NCBI GenBank assembly: GCA_024516155.1
Contig: JAJJXM010000042.1
Span: 517,378-581,377 of the forward strand
From: Pyronema omphalodes
Taxonomy: Eukaryota > Ascomycota > Pezizomycetes > Pezizales > Pyronemataceae
Direction: 5' to 3'
Length of the DNA stretch: 64,000 bases
Notes under the pieces: generated by a model
The model's database searches: none
What the model was told of the DNA's origin: nothing
Seen by the model: only the letters and a program-made list of their open reading frames with translations
In this document: piece by piece, positions 33,253 to 44,054 of the stretch
Position numbering within the stretch: the stretch's first letter is position 1
How the letters are laid out: each line of letters opens with the position of its first letter
Translations under genes and position numbers: made by a program

Positions 33253-34603
33253 AGAAGTAACTTCTTGATGGAGTATATTATTTTTTGGTGTCATGTTTTT
33301 TTGGCGTTTTTATCTCGTGTTTTCGTTTTTTGTTCTTATCTTGTGTTTGTGTTCTAGGCTTTCGTGCTTCTTTTTTATGTGTTCTTTTATAATGTTGAAG
33401 AGCTGCTTCAGATGTGTTGTGACGTTGATAATAACGGATGCTATGATTTTATAAGGCGAGAGCTGCTTTTGTGTATTGCAACTAATTCCACTGTTTAATA
33501 CCTATGGTTTCTTCGTACAAGGTCTTTCGGAGTGAAGCAAATGCAGAATATATCCATGATTGACAATTTCATTGAGGAGTCTGGGATAAACTTGGCAGCA
33601 CGTGTAGGTTGGATGATCTTGATTGATGGTCGGTCATGTGGGGATACCTTATATATATCCTCGATTGATGGGTCACGTGTTTGATCCTGAAGGTATTCCT
33701 TTTTTTTTTCTCATGCGGTGTCCCGTTACCGTTATGGCTCTCGGAATATTTTAGGTCATGCTGCCGGTTGGCTATGGACTGATTTATTCCATCCAACATA
33801 GTAGAATGAAACACGCACCTGATGTATATCCGGAACATATTCTACAAGAAAAGTAAATGAAAAACATAACAGAATCCATCTTACGTGTGCCGAAGAGAGG
33901 ATAACCAAGAGTGAAAACGTTATCATGTATGGATAGCGGTGCTTCGTATGCCCGTGATATGATATACAATGCCACTTCGGGGGCTAGACCATTATCTGCT
34001 GTCCAAGGAAAACATAATTAATGAGGCTATCTGCGCGTTAACCGAGCCATTCTGACTCACTGTCCATCCACAGCTAAGTAGCCTAAGCTAACTCGTCGAT
34101 TTCGTCGGTGACTGCGGTTGCAACAAAGACGAGTGATAATCGTGATTCTTGGGGTTTCTCCGATACATGAAGCACTCTATGACGTAAATGGCTATATCAC
34201 GAAAAAAACTCTCATTCCTTGTACTCAGTATGTGAATATACGAATCTGACTTTGCATGAAATATTCTAGTATTCCACTCCCACACGTTATCCTAGCTTCA
34301 TGATCGGCTACATCTGTTCCTCTCCCAAGTTCGGAATTTGTACCCCCCCCCCCTCCCCCCCTCTTTCGGACTGCAAACTCATAGGGCATACAGCTATACT
34401 TGTCATCTCAAAATACCATCTTACTAGATCCGAGCATCCGAACTTCAGTGAATGGTGGATTTATTCCTCTGTGTTGTGCCCACTGTGAATAATGTGATCC
34501 GCCCCGCGTCCTTATGTCGAATATTTTATTATTCAATACATGTACATAGAATATTCGTCTTCCTTTCCAACATCAATTATATGTGTAATCACATAAGGCG
34601 CAG
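33253..34603. other. Conserved flank between long family B and family A genes, unit 2
   Basis: No gene. Matches 22207-23551; contains a C run interrupted by one T (34343-34359). Confidence 0.45.
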
Positions 34604-34611
34604 TATAAAAG
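34604..34611 (+). promoter_or_regulatory. TATA box of family A copy 5
   Basis: TATAAAAG, 166 bp before the ATG at 34770, in the same leader context as the other copies (a small ACAATAGT duplication adds spacing). Confidence 0.6.
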
Positions 34612-34769
34612 CTACAATAGTACAATAGTACAATTCTTCAGTTCTGTCAATCCTCTCTTTTTGTTGCCGATCATCACAAAGTACAATACCCTGATAATCT
34701 CACAGTTGAATCAAATCCCGGTTTATACAAACTTTACATACCGTCAACACATATCAACATATTTTCAAC

Positions 34770-35453
34770 ATGTTCTCACTAATGAAGAACTCTATTCTTG
34801 GCATGAATGATCAGAACAACAATAAAGAGACTGAAGAATGGGTGATAAAATATCTCTATGGATGCTCTGATAAGGAAAACGTTCTAGATGCGCTTATCAT
34901 TACCGGCAGCCAAAACAAAGCAAACCTAGCCGCCCGAACGTATCTCGTTGAACAAGCAGCCATCGGCATCACCCCATTATGCATCACTCTTTCTGGGGTC
35001 TGCTTATACATCAATCCTGCGAATCCCAATCCGACTAAACTGGAACATGTGGTCGGGGCTTGGGCGGAGCCATGTCCAGCTGGCTATCAAAAGAATGATC
35101 GGAGATATTCGGGTAGTGAATGTTTATTCTCGTCGATCAATGTATTGGCACGAGCTGTTTTGTCAGCGCAGAGTGCAAGCATCCCCAAAATAGCAGCAGA
35201 ACATTTCAATATTTACAAATTACATTGCGGGCCTAGATCAAAGGACAGAGAACATCGAATCTTGGCCGGCAGAAAAGCCGAGCGGCAGGAAATTGTCCGC
35301 TTGAAACTTGAGGAATATTTCATCGAAGAGTGTCACATTAAAAAGGCCGAGTTTCGGAACATCAATGGGATGCTGGATATTTGGTTTAGGCCCAGTATTG
35401 AGGGTGTGAAGTCGGGGCAGTTACTTCTGGTCTGGGCAACACCGGCGTTTTAG
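34770..35453 (+). CDS. Family A protein, copy 5 (227 aa, intact)
   Basis: Starts MFSLMKNSILGMNDQ. All blocks present: LYGCSD, GSQNKAN, ARTYLVEQ, NPANPNPTK, AWAEP, CGPRSKD, EFRN, and RPSIEGV at the end. YSDSEC has become YSGSEC and IWSRPS is IWFRPS. This is the intact partner of the disrupted copy 3. Hydrophilic with no signal or membrane segment, hence probably intracellular. Its relation to the nearby KTVTW protein is unknown. Confidence 0.77.
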   Translation: MFSLMKNSILGMNDQNNNKETEEWVIKYLYGCSDKENVLDALIITGSQNKANLAARTYLVEQAAIGITPLCITLSGVCLYINPANPNPTKLEHVVGAWAEPCPAGYQKNDRRYSGSECLFSSINVLARAVLSAQSASIPKIAAEHFNIYKLHCGPRSKDREHRILAGRKAERQEIVRLKLEEYFIEECHIKKAEFRNINGMLDIWFRPSIEGVKSGQLLLVWATPAF

Positions 35454-37267
35454 GTTTCAATGGAGTGGTTATTTCTGTATTCTTTTTTGTCAAATCTTAA
35501 TTTTTGTATGTACTGATTTCGAGTATCAAGTATCTTTTGATCATACAGGTGTGACCAAAGGTGAACTTTGGACCTTGATGAGGGTGTAGAGGCCAAAAAC
35601 AGAGCGTTATACGTAGCCCTCCAATGCACCGTATCTCACACAATTTCCATCTAAACATGTCGGCTGTCTAAGGTTACGCCCATCAGCCTCCACCATACCA
35701 TGGTCGACGAGCCCGACAGTACACCAATCAGAGAACTGCAACTCTGTCGCAAAAGATATCGCTAAACGGAGTGCTACTGAGTGGAAATGCGTGAGATTCG
35801 TGGGCCGTCCAGAGAACTGAGAAGCGAAGGAGGAGGGTCGAGAGTTCGGCATGGTCGGCTCCGTCCGATCCGGTCCTAGCTGTAGACTGGGCCGGGCATC
35901 ATTCACGGTCCCGTGTGGTAGCAGGACTAGGACGGACGGTCTTTGAGGCACCATTGACTGGACGGACCGCAGGTGACCATGGGCGACCATGGGTCACCAT
36001 GACTGCGGTCACGATGGGTCACTCGCAAGTGACCGTTTTTTCCTACGGCCCATGATATTTTGCTAAGAAAATCCTGACGCATTGCACTAATGCAAGCCAG
36101 ATTTATGTGATTCAAATCCCAAGAGAACTAGATAGAAGGAATATTTATACTACAACCGTACCGTGCTAAGCAACATAAAGGATATCAAACTACTATAGGC
36201 AGTCAAATTGTTTTAGAGTTGAGCGTGCACCTGCCGTGTAGTGGAAAAGTCTTACCAAAATGTAGCATAAAGGGTCCATCTGTAATAGTGATAAAAACAA
36301 GTCCCCGCTTCGGCCCATAATATCTGATAAACTCGAAGCAAACCGCCACTGGGAAACTAGCTTACCCAGAAAACCCACGATCCCGCCGTCATCGCGGTCC
36401 TGTCTAGTCCTTTTGGTTTTGCGGACGGGACCGGACCATGTAGCGCTAATCCGTCTGAGTTGCAGATGAGACTGGATGACCACAGTGGTCCTGTCCGGCC
36501 CGCCGCCTTAAACGCACCATGCCAAACTCTGGGAGGGTCCATCTCTTCTCGGGATCAATTGAGGAGTGTACAAAATCATACCCTGATTAGGTTACCGTGA
36601 TATTATCAGAATACGAGTACCCCGGGGATATGTTTATATATTTGGTTGTTGAAGAAGCCAGTTATGACTATCATGTAAGTCTCCGCGATCACATAACCGT
36701 CGTCTTCTATACTATGGTCAAATAATACAACACAATCGATTGAGCTCTGTGGTTGCAATTGAACGAAACATGTGTTATCATTGGCTATCAGCGATCACAC
36801 AGTCAAGCCATATCGGGTGATCAAACCTGATCGAGTGAATTGAACCCCGAGCACACTGGAAGATTGGATACTTGTTGACTTCAGTGACATTCAATTGTGG
36901 CCATATCTGGTGATGGTTCAGGTACCGTATCTATCTAGATGGACATATGGAATGGTTTGCGAAATGTGTCGACGAAAACTTGAGCAATTTCCGAACCTTA
37001 AAGGCCATCGTGAGTCTTTGAACCGCTGGAAAGGGTTAAGTGGTGGTTTAAGTACTGTGGCAAATTTGTTCCTCGCTTCTGATGTCTCGTGGAACAAGTT
37101 ATTAATCAAAACTATCAGTTTTATGAGTCACATAGATTCAGCCCATGAAGGAAATTACGAGAATCATGATACCTAGCATAAAAAAATAATGCATACTTAA
37201 AATCAATACATACAAAAACCAAGCCCCAACAAAATGAGAATCCCACCTAAAGCCACTCCACCACAAC
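35454..37267. other. Spacer between convergent family A genes, unit 2
   Basis: No gene supported. Holds GGTCC/GGACC-rich inverted patches (35850-36010 and 36390-36545), the second missing from unit 1. The GDGSGTVSI string after 36889, followed by a stop, is a possible protein relic but too short to name. Confidence 0.45.
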
Positions 37268-37951
37268 CTAAACCCTCGGTATTGTCCAGACCAGAAGTAA
37301 ATCCCCCGGTTTGACACCCTCAACACTAGGCCTAGACCAAATCTCCAGCACCCCATCAACATTCTGAAACTCCAACTCCTTAATACCACATTCACCCACA
37401 AAATATTCCCCAGTTTTCAACCTAACCATTCCCTGCTGTCCAGAGCTTCCAGTCACCCTGCTCCTATACTCCCCATCCTTAGATCTAGGCCCACAATACA
37501 GTTTATTAATAACAAAATCCCCCGTTGTTACTTTCGGTAAACCCGCACTCTGAGCTAACAACACAGCACGTGCTAATAAATTTATCGATGAGAAAAAACA
37601 TTCGCTATCTGAATATCGTTGATTATTCTTTTGATAGCTATCTGGACATGGCTCAGCCCATGCTCCTATGATCACATTTTCCGGTTTAGTAGGATTAGGA
37701 TTCGTGGGGTTGAGGTATAGGGAAACGCCACAGATGGTGATGCATAAAGGGGTGATGCCGATCGCTGCTTGTTCGACGAGATACATGCGGGCGCCGAGGT
37801 TGGCTTTCTCCTGGCTGCCGGTAATAGTAAGTGCATCCTGGACGTTGTTTTTGTCGGAACATCCGTAGAGGTACTTGATTATCCAGGTTTTGGGTTCTTT
37901 TTTGTTTTTGTCGCTCAGGCCGAGAAGAGAGTTTTTGATTAGTGAGAACAT
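37268..37951 (-). CDS. Family A protein, copy 6 (227 aa, intact)
   Basis: Starts MFSLIKNSLLGLSD at 37951 and is closely similar to copy 4. All blocks are kept (LYGCSD, GSQEKAN, NPTNPNPTK, AWAEP, YSDSEC, CGPRSKD, IWSRPSVEGV). Relative to copy 4 one residue is lost after KNKKE (GAACCC for GAAACAATC) and one is gained before GAWAEP (ATGATC inserted-type change), leaving length unchanged. The frame is open upstream to 38218 through the TATA box, which I read as leader. Convergent with copy 5. Confidence 0.76.
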   Translation of the reverse strand: MFSLIKNSLLGLSDKNKKEPKTWIIKYLYGCSDKNNVQDALTITGSQEKANLGARMYLVEQAAIGITPLCITICGVSLYLNPTNPNPTKPENVIIGAWAEPCPDSYQKNNQRYSDSECFFSSINLLARAVLLAQSAGLPKVTTGDFVINKLYCGPRSKDGEYRSRVTGSSGQQGMVRLKTGEYFVGECGIKELEFQNVDGVLEIWSRPSVEGVKPGDLLLVWTIPRV

Positions 37952-38097
37952 GTTGAGATGGTGTTTATGTGTATTGATGGTATGTAAGACTTGGTTGGAT
38001 AGGCCTGGATTTGATTGAACTGTCAGAGTATCGGGGTATTTTGCTTGGTGATAATTGGTGATGGAGAGAGAGGATGGATAGAACTGAATTATGATGG

Positions 38098-38123
38098 CTT
38101 TTATATTGTGATTCACGTGATTG
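38098..38123 (-). promoter_or_regulatory. TATA box and CACGTG element of family A copy 6
   Basis: Minus strand: CAATCACGTGAATCAC (38123-38108) then TATAAAAG (38105-38098), 147 bp before the ATG. Confidence 0.65.
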
Positions 38124-39474
38124 CACGGATGGGTTAAAGTTGGAATAGAAGATGAAGATTCTATATACGTGTATTGAATAATAAAATGTTTGATGTAAGA
38201 AGATGTGATGAACTGCATTGTTCACGGCGACACTGTGCATACAACAGAAACGAACAAACTCTGGATACACTGAAGTTCGGTTCTTACCTATATCATTATT
38301 CCCTATTCTTCTCCATATTCTTCCTAATGTAACTAGTACACCAGTTTAATGTCCAAGCCTAAAACAGAAGGCCCGTCTTCGTTTTGGCTACCGTATGCAT
38401 GAGCAGTACATCAGTGTAATCTAATTGCCTGCTACGTTAAGTTACCAAGTCTGTGGGGTTTTCGGAATCAATGAGTAAAGCGACCCCTTCAAGTCCTGCA
38501 TCTTCAGCAGAATTTTGGTTTCCTCGAGGGCGAGTTTTCCATAATCATCCTAGACCCCGGAATCCTGTCACAAACTCTCATCTTTGAACTTCATCAGGGC
38601 ATCGGATGGAGACTTTGATTGTGATATACTGGTGTTTCAAGGGCTATTTTTGATATCTACAATAACACCCACCACTTACAGTTAATCCCCCTTTCAAGAT
38701 CGTTTCATATGTCATGAGATAGAAGTTAGCATTTAAATTTTTCTTGTAATCATACACTCTTCATCAAGTGCATTCATATGATCATAGATTTGCATACCAG
38801 CATGATAAAAACCATCATCCTCAATTCACCTCCAGCACATCTAGCACATCCACCATCTCCTACAAGCCGCGGGGGGGGGGGGGGGGGGGGGGCGGGGGGT
38901 ATATGCCATATATCAGGAAGAAGTCGCCGGAACTTCCTGTCCTATTCACCTTGCATACAAGTTGCGTCAAAACATTCTGATTTCATTCATCAATATCAAC
39001 GATGACTGAATGCAAAAACAGTTTTATAAATCATAATCCCAGCAGCTTGCCATGGGCTGAGCAGGCTGCAGCTTCTTAAGTGTACTTTGAAATACCGGTG
39101 ATGGGTAAAACCATAGGAGAGGAAGAAATATGTTCGGGTGGAGGAGAATCAGGAGATACAATTGTATAGTATAGGCCGGTCGCGGTATATTTGATGGGTT
39201 AGACAAGGGGACAGAATGAGAGGACAGAATGAATAGATATATAGGAGGTGATCGTATCATCGTAAGTATTTTTCGATATATGGAGATTTGTAGTACATGA
39301 TGAGGTAATGAGTTAATGAGGTAATGAGGTAATGATTATTCCCGAGGACTTTATATTCCCACGTCTTATATGCGATAGAAGTACATTTTTAGAAACAACG
39401 TGCGTGGTAAATTGCTTCAGTTGCCGTACTAGAATCATTCACGCCATATGATCTCGGTATTATCATGATTGAAA

Positions 39475-39505
<31 letters not shown>

Positions 39506-40117
39506 CGTTTTTTCTTTTTTTCTTTTTACACATCAGATGGATAATATACCTCTACCCATTGATTCCGCCTTCTATAATATTCTAAATCTCCAGACTAACC
39601 GGAAAACCTGCGATACCCACGTCCTTAAGAAAATATACCAAACCACCCATCCTCGAGAGGACAAAAATACTTTCCATTAGATCTCTATAAAAAATAAGTC
39701 ATACCAACCACAGCCTTAACTCACATCAGAGCCCATAAAATCAAACCATAAAGACCCCATATCTTCCACCTCCCCAAGCCCTAAAGCCGCTCACAGTTCA
39801 TCATGGTCCTGTCCCATCTATGGAATAAAAGGACTCAACTGCAGCTGGACTCGAACCAGGTTTTCTGAATTAATCCAGCAGCTAGCTAGCTAGCTAGCTA
39901 TCTTCCCAGTATCAGTTCGGTATGAGTGGGCAATGATATTATAAGCCAGCTTGGCAATGAGGTTTTCAGCGCGCTGATCACTACAGCAGCTCCATGGTCG
40001 TGGACCTTCCACAATCGGTTTTACGTAAACATGCACACCCAACGGCAGGTGCTGGCTTTATGTGCAGAGGCGCTTAAGTCAATGTCAGAAAACGAGGAAG
40101 CACTCGCGAGCCTTGAT
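38124..40117. other. Non-coding part of unit 2
   Basis: No confident gene. Contains a run of about 22 G (38871-38892), poly-T (39478-39505), a short frame from ATG 39537 (MDNIPLPIDS..., broken in unit 1) and an AGCT microsatellite (39880-39898). Confidence 0.4.
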
Positions 40118-40184
40118 CGAAGAAGCGAAGAAGCGAAGAAGCGAAGAAGCGAAGAAGTGAAGAAGCGAAGAAGCGAAGAAGCGA
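40118..40184. repeat. CGAAGAAG minisatellite, unit 2
   Basis: About 8 copies, against about 18 in unit 1. The flanking frame (39926-40228) again starts only with GTG. Confidence 0.75.
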
Positions 40185-40217
40185 AACACATGGAGAAGAA
40201 CTCATTCTATATAATGA

Positions 40218-40493
40218 TTAATATATAGAGAACACAAGCAAGTCGACTCCATCCAGCGAGGGGATGTGAGAGGCAATAATAACACCCACGTCCATAACAT
40301 CCACATCCTCACACAGCTCGACAGGCAAAATCTTAATACTCCAGTTTGACTGATTGGCAAAATATGGTTGCGGTATAGGTATTTCTTCTGGATAATGCCC
40401 TTTCGTCTTTATGTTCCATCGATCCTCCACTTGCAACACTTTTCGAGGTATCATTGCTGCTGCGGGTTTGGGTTTAGGTGATGGCAGATGCAT
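40218..40493 (-). CDS. Hypothetical 91-aa ORF
   Basis: MHLPSPKPKPAAAM start, WNIKTK and SNWSIKI in the middle. The unit 1 counterpart (minus, 29211-28921) shares the first ~60 residues, then shifts frame. No recognised domain, and it overlaps a plus-strand frame, so it may be chance. Confidence 0.2.
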   Translation of the reverse strand: MHLPSPKPKPAAAMIPRKVLQVEDRWNIKTKGHYPEEIPIPQPYFANQSNWSIKILPVELCEDVDVMDVGVIIASHIPSLDGVDLLVFSIY

Positions 40494-40883
40494 TCAAGTG
40501 CGGCGGGGATGGGGTGGTCGGGGGTGGGTGGGCGGGCGGATGGAGATGGAGATCGATGCGTGCGGGTGGGGAAAGGGCGTGGGGGGGGGGGGGGGGGCAG
40601 TGGTACCATTCTATCATCTCTTCATCTCTCACCAGCTCTGAATTCAACACACCAGAATCCTCCTCACAAAATATCCTTAGCCGTATCAAAAATAGTCATT
40701 TCGAGTGGCTGTTAATCCTGTTCACCCCAAGCAAGACTGTCAGTCCTAGTCTCATGGTCCTTCCAGTCCACAGCAGCACCGGCTCACCCGAGAATTTCGT
40801 CGTTGAATTAGACATATAACCAAGGTTTAAGTTGAAGTTTAAGTTTAAGTTTAAGTCTTATGGTGTAATATATTCTTTATCTA

Positions 40884-41028
<145 letters not shown>

Positions 41029-41682
41029 CTACCATTCCACCGTACCTATACCATGTATGTACCTACATAAATAAAAATCCACGAATCGGGGATTTTTATC
41101 ATCCGTCATGATTCATCCGTCATGAACTCACAGACTAACAGTAAAATCGGGAGGAGAGCGTGCGGGACGACTTTAACACTGTCGAGCATTGCTGAAATGC
41201 GACTTCCTCATACCACAGAGTTTCCAACCAGCATCATCGGATCTACCAATTTCCAAACGACATCCGGTGCTTTAATGATTTAATGCTTGAGGATACCTCC
41301 ACAAACGGCACCTGGGCAGGAAAAGACAGGAAATGAAACTGACGATGGGGGTGATGATGGGGAGGAAATAGTCTTTTTTTTTCCGTCTATTTGCTACTTA
41401 TAAGAACTAGGGATGCATACGAGACGAATTGTTCGAGTTTATGGACTTCTAGAGGTTGATAGGGGAAGGGAATTGGAAAAATGTAATATTCGGAGGAAAA
41501 ATAAGCTTCTTGTTGCATTCAGAAGGAATGGTTTATGGATTTTCTGGACTTCTGGACTTCTGTGCTGCTTTGCTGCTTTCTATGATTCTGTGATTCTGTG
41601 CTGATTTCTATGCTTCTATCATTCTATGCTTCTATGCTTGATTACCGCAGTAACCGCAGTAACCGCAGTAACCCCATAATCT
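41029..41682. other. Spacer between accessory block and cystinosin gene
   Basis: No gene supported. Short repeats TTCTATGCTTCTATG (41605-41640) and GTAACCGCA (41646-41672) lie just beyond the 3' end of the next gene. Confidence 0.4.
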
Positions 41683-44054
41683 CTATACCCCACCAACAAC
41701 CAGCAACGGCGTTCTCTCCCCCTGCGTCTGCGTATGAGTGTGTCCATCCCTAGTCCTCGGTCTCCCTCTCTGTTCCTCCTCCCCATTTCCCTCAGCATAA
41801 ACCCCCTCCCCCCTTCCCTCACCCAACCATTCCGCTCTCTCCGCATCTCTACCCCCCTCCCCCTCCTCCCTCTCCTTATACAACCCCCAATGCTGCACCA
41901 AAAACACCACATCAAAGCCCAAACTAATCTGCCCCAAAAAGAACTTCACAGGATTCCCAAGAATCCCACTCCAATCCCCTTGCATAGAAGAATCAAGTAC
42001 CAACTGTGATAACGATAGTATCCCCCGGATAGGTCCAGGAGAATGTTTTCGATTGACCATCCGATTGTGCTTTTACGTTGGTAGTTGAGGTAGGCTTGCG
42101 GGAGGTATTTTAGGAGTGATAGGAGCAGTTTGATGGTTGTTAGTGTGTACACCTGGGTGCGTTAGTGGTTGTTGAGGAGAAGAGGGGGATGGGGGGAAGG
42201 GTGGGGAGAGGGGGGGGGGGGGGAGGGGATATGAAAGGAAGCGGGATGGATATAGGAGGGACAGGAGGTAGGACGAAGATAAGCATGAAGACCCAAAATT
42301 AAAACCTCTTTTCTTTTCTTTGTAAGATATGCGAAAAGAAGCTGGAGATAGTAACCGCCAATTGTAACATAGGTATAACCATAGTGAATAGTGCATAGTG
42401 AGAGCTTAGCAAAGGTCAAGCGGGGGAAGGGTATAGAAGGGGAGGGGGGGGGGGGGGGTGTGGATAGAGTGGGGGGTAGAATAACGATAAGATATAAGAT
42501 ACAAGATAAGCGAAACGTATCTTGCATCTTGCATCTTGCATCTTATATCTTCACCAGGAGTACCAAGTTCTGTCCTACCTTACACCTTACATCTTAACCC
42601 CCCCCTCTCCATGGCGAAGTAACGGGGGAATTTCAATGCGGATGGATATAGATGAGAGAGACAAGAGACAGAAACAAGAAACAAGAAACAAGAAAAAATA
42701 AATGAAATGAAAGAAAATGAAATAAGAGAAACAAAAGAGACAAGAGACAACAAGAAAAAATAAATGAAACGAAATAAAACATAACCCCCCCTTCCGCTTC
42801 CGGTAGTCATTCCCAAAATCATGTAACCTAACCACACACCGAACGCAAAAAGGGTTAGGTTTAAACCTTACCCCAAGGTAAGTTAAGGTAAGTAGGGTAT
42901 AAAATGATCAAGTTAAGTTAAGTTAAGTTTTAAATCATGAAGGGGGGGGGGGGGGGGGAAGGCTTTTAGCGGCGTTTGTGTTGCCCGAATTTCGAAAACC
43001 CGCATCTCATCCCCATCGGTCCCATCGGTCTCCATCCCATATGGATACTTTGGGCCCGATGATTTGGTACATGAATGTACACGAATGTATGGAGGAAATG
43101 AATATGCAGGTTATGCAGGTACCATATCTCATCACCTTCCCCCGCACCCGCATCCGCAGCCGCATCTGCGTCCGCATCCCACCCGCATCCCCGTAGAAAG
43201 TGGGGGAAAAAATAAAAGGGTTGAATAAAACGATAGAGGCTGGATAAGATATAAAAAAAAATAATAAAAACAGAAATAAAAAAAAAAAAAATTAACATAC
43301 CACATCTAGCCATGTCCAATTTGCACCGTTTACAAGAGTACAACTAATAGCAACCGTTGTTAAAGACCCGAGAAGTATCGCTGCCATAGGCCAGGATAAA
43401 CGCTGCGATACGTTCCGCGTGTAGTTGAAGAAATAAAATTGACAGAGCGTTGCGATGGAAATTAGGAGTGCGTGGGCCTGGAGATGTTAGCGATGGATCT
43501 TTTTTTATTTTTAATTTTTTTTTAGAGTGAAATGGCAGAGAAGGAACCTGGAAACTCTAAAGCTCTAAAAAGCTTCTAGGGTTTATCATGGGTGCCTCGT
43601 GGCTTTGTTCCGCAAACGAATGATGCAAACCAGCGCGGGGAAGAGGAGCTAGGGTGGGCTTTGGAGCTTGGCCCTCATCTCCCATCTCCCATCTCCCCTT
43701 TACCCCCCCCCCCCCCACACACACACACCTCCTCTCCCTCGTCTCCAAATAATCACTAGGAGCACCTACTGCAAAAGCTAAATCATTCCCCCTAACTGTG
43801 GGTTCTGGAGCATTTGGATGACGTCTAGCATACTCATCTCTCACCACCGGCGAGAAAAGAAATAATAAACAAGATACCGTGTAACACGCAAAGCCAAAGA
43901 CATTCATCACAAAGTAGTCAACAGCAAGACCTGTTACTGATTTTCGACGGTAGTTTTGTATGAGTTGAGGATAGAATGAGATTCCCCAGCAGAGAAAATA
44001 GGACCAGCCCAACAGTCGAGAGAGGGCGTGGAGAAGAGGATAGTCGGAGGTCAT
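41683..44054 (-). CDS. Cystinosin-family PQ-loop transporter with apparent frameshift
   Basis: Exons 44054..43770, 43477..43301 and 42152..41683, all joined in phase 0 at GT-AG borders (GTAGGT; GTATGT). Two PQ-loop repeats are visible: [20 protein letters not shown] in exon 1 and [20 protein letters not shown] in exon 3, with several hydrophobic segments. Seven helices are usual for cystinosin (human CTNS, yeast Ers1), a proton-coupled cystine exporter of the lysosome or vacuole. The joins NDLAFA/AHALLI and TWLDV/VYTLTT align well with the family. In exon 3 the frame breaks after LLDLSGG: a five-base C run on the plus strand (42022-42026) is one short for the expected [10 protein letters not shown]. 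Either a real lesion or a homopolymer sequencing error. Confidence 0.82.
42153..43300 (-). other. Unusually long intron of the cystinosin homologue
   Basis: 1148 bp between GTATGT and CCCAG, against 292 bp for the other intron. Filled with simple sequence: G runs (42210-42222, 42443-42458, 42943-42958), GATAAGATA and CATCTTG repeats, GAAACAAGA repeats and TTAAG repeats. No gene recognised inside. Confidence 0.65.

Noticed and set aside
39840..39860. tRNA-like T-arm (CTGGTTCGAGTCCAG on the minus strand)
   Set aside because: No matching acceptor, D or anticodon arms around it, and the unit 1 counterpart is altered.
42166..42527. Pro/Ser-rich minus-strand frames inside the cystinosin intron
   Set aside because: Derived from G runs; splice borders on both sides support an intron.
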